64,000 nucleotides of DNA from Leptospira idonii (GTDB lineage: Bacteria; Spirochaetota; Leptospiria; Leptospirales; Leptospiraceae). Below the pieces are notes generated by a model. It saw only the letters and a program-made list of their open reading frames with translations. It made no database searches and was not told where the DNA came from. This document shows, piece after piece, positions 57,249 to 64,000 of the stretch (position 1 is the stretch's first letter; each line of letters opens with the position of its first letter). The position numbers were made by a program, and so were the translations under genes. The stretch spans positions 1 through 64,000 of the forward strand of contig NZ_RQHW01000013.1 of assembly GCF_004770995.1 (NCBI RefSeq), in the 5' to 3' direction.

Positions 57249-58187
57249 ATGACGGAAAATTTCTTTCAAGTAGATGAAGTGAAGGGCCAGGAAGTGGCTC
57301 TTACTTTTTTACATTCCTTTCTCAGAGAAAAAGAAAGAATTCCAGGTGTTCTAATTTTCCACGGGCCGGACGGTGTAGGAAAATGGAATGCTGCGGAAAG
57401 ATTCGCCCGTCATCTACTTTGTTTGAACGGAAACTCTTGTGGTACTTGCGACTCCTGCCGTGCCTTTATGAGAGGAGAACATCCCGATTTCATTCAATTT
57501 CCTAAAAACAAAAACATCGCCATCGGGAAAGATAAAGATCCTGAAGAATTTACCATTCGATGGCTTTTAGGAAATCGAATCATCTATAGACCTCATCTTT
57601 CTTCCAAAAGAGTCGTACTGTTTCCAGAAGCACATCGAATCAACAATGAAGCGGAAACAACTCTTTTGAAAACTTTGGAAGAACCTCCTCCTCATACTAA
57701 GTTTATTCTGATTGTGAACGATCTTACGAAGCTCAAAAAAACGATCATCTCCAGATCTGTATGTATTCCTTTTTATTATCTTCCGCAGGATACAATCCGT
57801 TCGATCACTAGAGAACAAGATCGAAATTTCAAAGAATACTTCGGAGGATCTCTCAATCCTTTCGATGTTTCGGATCAATGGATCGAAGAATGGCATGAAG
57901 TGGTGAAAAATCACTGCCATGATCCTATCTTGCTTTTGAAATTAGAAAATTGGATTCGGGATAAAATGTCCGATTCCAAGGCAAAAGAAAAAATTTCTAA
58001 TATCGATTTCTTGGAAACAATCTCATTACTTTTGTTATATGAATATAGAAGAGAAAATTTCGAAGACAACATAAGAAAAATCTATGCGATCATTGAATTC
58101 AAATCCAAACTTCATTACAACATCCCAGCTTTGGAATACTATTTAATCTCCCAATTGTTCCTAAAACTGGGAAGTTCTCTTCGTTAA
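57249..58187 (+). CDS. holB: DNA polymerase III delta-prime subunit
   Basis: Encodes 312 residues. The AAA+ module resembles DnaX but the P-loop reads G-P-D-G-V-G-K-W (39-46), with Trp in place of the Thr/Ser, so ATP binding is probably lost, as is usual for delta-prime. Zinc cysteines are Cys58, Cys64, Cys67 and Cys70. [12 protein letters not shown] and I-I-S-R-S-V are present. It is a stator of the clamp loader, placed upstream of dnaA here. Confidence 0.88.
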   Translation: MTENFFQVDEVKGQEVALTFLHSFLREKERIPGVLIFHGPDGVGKWNAAERFARHLLCLNGNSCGTCDSCRAFMRGEHPDFIQFPKNKNIAIGKDKDPEEFTIRWLLGNRIIYRPHLSSKRVVLFPEAHRINNEAETTLLKTLEEPPPHTKFILIVNDLTKLKKTIISRSVCIPFYYLPQDTIRSITREQDRNFKEYFGGSLNPFDVSDQWIEEWHEVVKNHCHDPILLLKLENWIRDKMSDSKAKEKISNIDFLETISLLLLYEYRRENFEDNIRKIYAIIEFKSKLHYNIPALEYYLISQLFLKLGSSLR

Positions 58188-58349
58188 CATAAATTAGTCG
58201 AATAAATTTAAGTCAACCAGATAAGGTGACATAATTTTCTTATTCTTATCCCAGAATTTTCGGATTCGGGGCACGTATTTGAATTTTCATTTGAATTCTA
58301 CCTACTGAATAGAAGTATAGTACCCGGTTTAGGAAAGGGTTTAATTCAT

Positions 58350-59675
58350 TTGGAAACTAGCTGGGAAGAAATTTTAGAAGAGGTATCAAAACAAATTCCT
58401 CCGAAATATTTTACTAATTTCATTGCACCTTTGCATTTCGTTCGTTGGGAAGGAAATCAAATGGTTGTCTCTGCACCTTCTCAAATCATAAAAAGCCACG
58501 TAGAAGCAAAATACGCAAATTTCCTTGAAAATGCCGCCTATCAAATCAAAGGCGATTCATTCCGACTCGTTCTTCTGACAGACAAAGAAGAGTCGACATC
58601 CCACATGAAGGATGCAATCGAAAATCGTTTTCAAAATTCAGAACCGGAACTCAATTCAGAATACAATTTCGAAACTTACATTGTGTCCGATTGCAATCGT
58701 TTGGCATTCACTGCTGCGAAAAGTATTTGTGAACACCCTGGGAAATACAATCCTCTCTATTTATTCGGACCTGTCGGTGTGGGAAAAACTCATCTACTTC
58801 ACGCCATCGGAAACGAAATCAAAAAGAAAGATCCTTGGAAAACGATCCGTTATGTAGACAGTATTTCCTTTCTCAACGAATTCATATTTACAGTCAGACA
58901 AAACAATAGAGATTCTTTGGAGTCATTTAAAATGAGATATCAATCCTATAACGTTTTGTTATTCGATGATATTCAATTTTTAAACGGTGGTGCGGAAAAA
59001 ACCCAAGAAGAATTTTTCGCTCTCTTCAATTTTCTTTATGAAAGAAAAAGACAAATAGTAATCGCATCCGACCGTCCTAGCTATGAACTTCCGTTACACG
59101 ATCGTCTCAAATCCAGATTCGTACACGGCCTTCAAGCAGACGTCAAAGAACACGATTTATCCCTCCGAAAGGAACTCCTCCGCTCTTATACCATTCAGTA
59201 CAATATACCTATTTCCGAAGAAACCCTCGAATGGCTGGCACAAAACTGTGACGGGGATTCCAGAGCTTTGATCGGGATCGTAAACGACCTAGTTTTGTAC
59301 AAAAAGGCCTACCAGTTCTTTCTACTTTCCGATGAAAAAATCAGAGAAATCGCAAATTCCAGGCTACAAACCAATCGAAAAAGAATCGGTTTTAACCCGG
59401 ATCAGGTGATCGACCTGGTTTGTGAAAAATTAAATGTCGCTCGAAAAGATATTTTAGGGAAAAGCAGAAAGGTAGATTTTATCCTGCCAAGACATCTTTG
59501 TATGTTGCTTTTGCACGAAATTTTAGGACTGCCTAAGGCGCAAATCGGACGTATTTTCTCGGCCCAACATACAACTGTCATTCATGGGATCACCAAGATC
59601 AAAGAGAAGTTTTCTGAAGACAAAAATCTTTTCGATCTCTACCAATCCATCAAACACCAAATTTCCTTCCAATAA
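58350..59675 (+). CDS. dnaA: replication initiator DnaA
   Basis: Encodes 441 residues from TTG, with AGGAAAGGG about 10 bases upstream. Domain I (W-E-E-I-L-E-E-V-S) is followed by a short domain II. Domain III has Walker A G-P-V-G-V-G-K-T (near residue 140), L-F-D-D-I-Q-F-L and R-L-K-S-R-F. Domain IV has the DnaA signature region, with L-P-R-H-L-C-M and Q-I-G-R-I-F-S-A-Q-H-T-T-V-I-H-G. It heads the dnaA-dnaN-recF-gyrB origin cluster. Confidence 0.97.
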   Translation: METSWEEILEEVSKQIPPKYFTNFIAPLHFVRWEGNQMVVSAPSQIIKSHVEAKYANFLENAAYQIKGDSFRLVLLTDKEESTSHMKDAIENRFQNSEPELNSEYNFETYIVSDCNRLAFTAAKSICEHPGKYNPLYLFGPVGVGKTHLLHAIGNEIKKKDPWKTIRYVDSISFLNEFIFTVRQNNRDSLESFKMRYQSYNVLLFDDIQFLNGGAEKTQEEFFALFNFLYERKRQIVIASDRPSYELPLHDRLKSRFVHGLQADVKEHDLSLRKELLRSYTIQYNIPISEETLEWLAQNCDGDSRALIGIVNDLVLYKKAYQFFLLSDEKIREIANSRLQTNRKRIGFNPDQVIDLVCEKLNVARKDILGKSRKVDFILPRHLCMLLLHEILGLPKAQIGRIFSAQHTTVIHGITKIKEKFSEDKNLFDLYQSIKHQISFQ

Positions 59676-59919
59676 TCTGTCAGTTTATCAGTAGATAAGC
59701 TGTTCATAACTTGTGTATAAGACATAAATAAGGGATTTTATTTTTGAGTTGTCAGTTCGTTCGAGAAAGTGACATAAATATGAACAGAAAATGAAAGCAA
59801 AATATCCGACATAATCCAATAAAAATTGATGTTTCGGGGCTTTATGAACATACTGACAGAAACAACAAAGACGACATAATATATATAAATTAAATATATA
59901 AATAAGAAAAGAGGAAAGA
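59676..59919. other. oriC: probable chromosomal origin region (oriC) between dnaA and dnaN
   Basis: On the reverse strand TTATACACA (59712-59720) is a perfect TTATNCACA DnaA box. TTATGAACA occurs at 59701-59709 (reverse) and 59842-59850 (forward), each one mismatch off. GACATAA occurs four times: 59721, 59771, 59808 and 59873. The last 40 bases before the dnaN ribosome binding site (59878-59905) are nearly pure A/T and could unwind. Position between dnaA and dnaN is a frequent origin location. The dnaN ribosome binding site GAGGAAAG ends the region. Confidence 0.6.
59712..59720 (-). promoter_or_regulatory. DnaA box
   Basis: TTATACACA on the reverse strand, an exact match to TTATNCACA. It is the best DnaA box seen in the dnaA-dnaN gap. 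Confidence 0.6.
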
Positions 59920-61038
59920 ATGAAATTCACTGTCAATACTACAGACTTCTTAAAAGCAATCAACTCAGTGGATGGAGTTATCTCCGTAAGAGAAATTAAA
60001 TCCGCTCTTTCTAATTTGAAAATCCAAGCGGAGGATAACATCGTTTATCTTTCCGCCACAGACTTGGAAATAGCGATCAAAACTTCCGTGGCCTCTGTGG
60101 TAGGTACCAAAGGAAATGCATCTCTTCCTGCAAAACAACTTTCTAACATTTTCAAGAATTTGAATTTTGATAGCACCTTACTTTCCACAAACGAAGGAAA
60201 CGATTCTTCCGAAACTTTGATCACGGATGCTTCCGGCAAAATGGATACTAAGTTCAAAATCAACGGAATCGATTCGGAAGAAATCAAAACCATTCCTAAA
60301 GTAGACGAATCCAGTGTGGTCGAATTTCCTTGTCAGACGATCAGAGAAATGTTTAGAAAAACATCTTATGCTATGGCGATCGAAGAAACCCGTTTTGTTT
60401 TCAACGGTTTGTTTTTAAAACCGGACAATACCGATTTGATCGTAGTTGGAACCGACGGACGAAGACTTTCTAAAATCGTAAGAAAATTTCCGAAACAATT
60501 TCCTTTCAAAAACGGAGTGATCATTCCTCACAAAGCCGTAAGAGAAATGTTGAAAATGATGGAAGGGAAAGATACAGCTAAGATCGGTTTTGTGGAAGAA
60601 CAAATTTACGTATCTTCCGGAAACATCGAACTTCTTTTCAAACTCATCGATGGAAATTTCCCGGACTACGAACAAGTGATTCCGAAACAAGCGGCCGAAT
60701 CCGTAAGAATCGTAAAAGCCGATTTCCTCACTTTCCTAAAACAAGCTCTTATTTCTGCAGAAGAACCTTCCAAACAAATTCGTTTGGCTTTTACAAAAGG
60801 AAACGTAAACATCAGTTCTTCGAATCCTGGAACTATGATGTTCGATCATAATATGAGCATTGAATACACTGGAGAACCGATCACAATCGCTTTCAAGGGA
60901 GACTATTTAAGTGATGTGGTAAAAGCTGTGGATGATCCTGAAGTGATTTTGGAATTCTCTTCGTCCAGCGCTCCTGTATTGTTTAAGGATCCGTCGGACA
61001 GCGATTTCGTTTCCGTAATTATGCCGATGAAACTTTAA
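59920..61038 (+). CDS. dnaN: DNA polymerase III beta clamp
   Basis: Encodes 372 residues in three similar domains. [12 protein letters not shown] at the N-terminus, the G-T-D-G-R-R-L-S motif and the C-terminal S-V-I-M-P-M-K-L are family marks. It is the sliding clamp. Start is supported by GAGGAAAG. It overlaps recF by one base (TAATG). Confidence 0.97.
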   Translation: MKFTVNTTDFLKAINSVDGVISVREIKSALSNLKIQAEDNIVYLSATDLEIAIKTSVASVVGTKGNASLPAKQLSNIFKNLNFDSTLLSTNEGNDSSETLITDASGKMDTKFKINGIDSEEIKTIPKVDESSVVEFPCQTIREMFRKTSYAMAIEETRFVFNGLFLKPDNTDLIVVGTDGRRLSKIVRKFPKQFPFKNGVIIPHKAVREMLKMMEGKDTAKIGFVEEQIYVSSGNIELLFKLIDGNFPDYEQVIPKQAAESVRIVKADFLTFLKQALISAEEPSKQIRLAFTKGNVNISSSNPGTMMFDHNMSIEYTGEPITIAFKGDYLSDVVKAVDDPEVILEFSSSSAPVLFKDPSDSDFVSVIMPMKL

Positions 61039-62141
61039 TGTATCTTAGGCGGATATCTCTTCAAAACTTTCGCAACCACGATCAAACCTCGTTAGAATTT
61101 CGCTCTCGTCTTATCTTCTTCATTGGAAACAATGGAGAAGGTAAAACAAATCTTCTTGAATCCATCTCCTTACTTTCTTATCTGAAAAGTTTCCGCGAGT
61201 CGGATGAAAATCAATTACTGAAATGGGACTCTCCTTTTACTTTCGTTCGAGCTGAGTTCGAAGCGGGAGGAGAAGATTTTGTTTTCGAATACGGAATTGA
61301 AAAATCCCAATTCAAACGTAAAAAAATAAAAATCAACGGAGAGGTGATCAAAAAGGTTTCCGATTCCGTAGGATACTTTCGTTCCGTGATTTTGAGTCCT
61401 CCCGACATCCAAATCATCGAATTCGGAAATGTGGAAAGAAGAAGATTTTTAGATTCGTTTATCTCTTCTACTAACAAATATTATTTGAATCAACTCATCG
61501 AATACAATCGCCTTCTTAAACAAAGAAACTCAGCTTTAAAAAGAGAGAATATTCCTGAAAGAGAAATCGTTATTTGGAACGAACCTCTGATTGAGAGAGA
61601 TTTCGAGATCCGGCAGATCAGGGAACAAACAGTTGCAAGATTGACTTCCTATTTCGAAAAAAACCTGAATCTTCTGAGCCAAGGAAAGGATCCTTTTCGA
61701 ATCACATACAAACCGAATGTTTCTTCGAAAGAGGAACACAGAGAAAGATTGGCTAGAAATCTGAGAAAAGACATAGCAATCGGTTACACTAGCTGCGGAA
61801 ATCACAGGGATGAAATTCCCATCGGTTTTGAAGACAAAGATCTGAGCTCCTTCGGTTCCCAAGGTCAAAAAAGAAGCGCCGTGATCGCTCTCAAAACAGC
61901 TTCCTTTCAAATGATTTTGGAAGATACGGGGGAAGCTCCCGTTCTTTTGATTGACGACATCATACGGGAGTTAGATGTTAAAAGAAGGGAATATTTTGTG
62001 AATCTGATTTCCGAGTGCGGCCAGGCTTTTTTCACTACAACCGATTTAGAAGGAATCAAAGATTACATCGGATCCTTGGAAATGGATAAGGAAATTTTCG
62101 TTGTAGAAAACGGAAAAGTTTCCAGAGGAAAAGACGTATGA
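61038..62141 (+). CDS. recF: recombination protein RecF
   Basis: Encodes 367 residues. SMC-like ATPase with L-Q-N-F-R-N-H at the N-terminus, Walker A G-N-N-G-E-G-K-T-N, signature S-F-G-S-Q-G-Q-K-R, and Walker B V-L-L-I-D-D-I-I-R-E-L-D. It loads RecA at gaps with RecO and RecR; recR is also in this window. It overlaps the next gene by four bases. Confidence 0.96.
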   Translation: MYLRRISLQNFRNHDQTSLEFRSRLIFFIGNNGEGKTNLLESISLLSYLKSFRESDENQLLKWDSPFTFVRAEFEAGGEDFVFEYGIEKSQFKRKKIKINGEVIKKVSDSVGYFRSVILSPPDIQIIEFGNVERRRFLDSFISSTNKYYLNQLIEYNRLLKQRNSALKRENIPEREIVIWNEPLIERDFEIRQIREQTVARLTSYFEKNLNLLSQGKDPFRITYKPNVSSKEEHRERLARNLRKDIAIGYTSCGNHRDEIPIGFEDKDLSSFGSQGQKRSAVIALKTASFQMILEDTGEAPVLLIDDIIRELDVKRREYFVNLISECGQAFFTTTDLEGIKDYIGSLEMDKEIFVVENGKVSRGKDV

Positions 62142-62452
62142 AAAAAATTGATATTTCCGAACTTTTTCAAAGCCTCGAAAAATTGGGAATGTCCAGAGAG
62201 GAACTTTTCCAAGATCAAAGTTTGAAAATCATCCAAAGAGAATGGAAAAATTTGGTTGGGGATTTTTTTGCCGACCAGTCTTTTCCCGATTCCTTGAAGG
62301 AAGGTAGATTGGTTGTTATATGCAAACACTCTCTGATTTCCCAGGAAATGGAATTCCAAAAGCAGGAAATCCTCCGAAAAATAGCTTCCAAAAATGTCCC
62401 CAATACAATCTCAAAAATCGTTCTTAAAACAGGAATTATTCCCCGTTTCTAA
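62138..62452 (+). CDS. DUF721 (DciA-like) protein
   Basis: Encodes 104 residues. The W-K-N-L-V-G-D-F-F-A-D-Q-S segment, L-V-V-I-C-K-H-S-L-I-S-Q-E-M, and the terminal I-V-L-K-T-G match DUF721. A related DUF721 protein, DciA, loads the replicative helicase in bacteria lacking DnaC/DnaI, and the origin-cluster position fits such a role. Assignment as helicase loader is inference. It overlaps recF by four bases. Confidence 0.8.
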   Translation: MKKIDISELFQSLEKLGMSREELFQDQSLKIIQREWKNLVGDFFADQSFPDSLKEGRLVVICKHSLISQEMEFQKQEILRKIASKNVPNTISKIVLKTGIIPRF

Positions 62453-62528
62453 AATCAACTTCCTTGCCTAAAGGATGTTTTCACTTGCCCTAAGGGGGTT
62501 CTCTCAGGATACTTCCTATAGGATATAA

Positions 62529-64000
<1,472 letters not shown>

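Noticed and set aside
58188..58349. oriC upstream of dnaA
   Set aside because: Only one GACATAA and a weak DnaA-like sequence are seen; the dnaA-dnaN gap holds more and better sites.

Overview
The window looks like chromosome I of a Leptospira species, or a very close spirochaete relative. By eye the base composition is about 40% G+C, which fits the saprophytic (L. biflexa-like) side of the genus better than the pathogens; this is an impression, not a calculation. The evidence is the dnaA-dnaN-recF-DUF721-gyrB order at the right end, a plastid-type ferredoxin-NADP reductase of the LepFNR kind, an M23 peptidase-bactofilin pair, many short exported lipoproteins, and single dispersed tRNA genes instead of large rRNA/tRNA operons. 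No insertion sequence, phage, CRISPR array or rRNA was found.

Left part (0-31 kb): a NarL-type two-component system with a co-transcribed membrane protein; an unknown membrane protein; an M23 peptidase; a PAS-GGDEF-EAL protein; and a haem-uptake locus (lipoprotein, HmuY-like haem lipoprotein, TonB-dependent receptor, and a small exported protein with an HExxH motif) behind a Fur-like box. Next come a DUF3015 protein with a barrel-only outer-membrane partner, FNR, a PC4-like protein, a vWA-STAS fusion, queE coupled to a SNF2/RapA-like helicase, a DAACS symporter, a run of exported proteins including two TRL-like proteins, a K+-dependent membrane pyrophosphatase, a TPR protein, acs and folE.

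Middle (31-50 kb): a glycosyltransferase; a Bfd-like ferredoxin behind a second Fur-like box; a WbuC cupin; two alpha/beta hydrolases; a DUF2892/DUF3365 pair; and an RNA methyltransferase. An RNA-gene island follows, with three tRNA-Ser isoacceptors and a tRNA-Arg(ACG) placed directly before tadA, whose product acts on that tRNA. After it lie dnaX-ybaB-recR (recR apparently starting at CTG), a reverse-strand set ending in serS and tatD, and a cell-shape operon (degenerate M23, bactofilin, YaaR, ABC exporter).

Right part (50-64 kb): parB-parA-rsmG; an exported YD-like protein; an 846-bp non-coding region; mnmG, ilvE and holB; then dnaA, a probable oriC, dnaN, recF, DUF721 and the start of gyrB. 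Two perfect parS sites lie here. The non-coding region lies between two convergent gene ends and carries seven exact copies of AGGTACYACA plus a palindromic version of its end. I could not assign this array to any known element, and it is the strongest candidate here for something undescribed.
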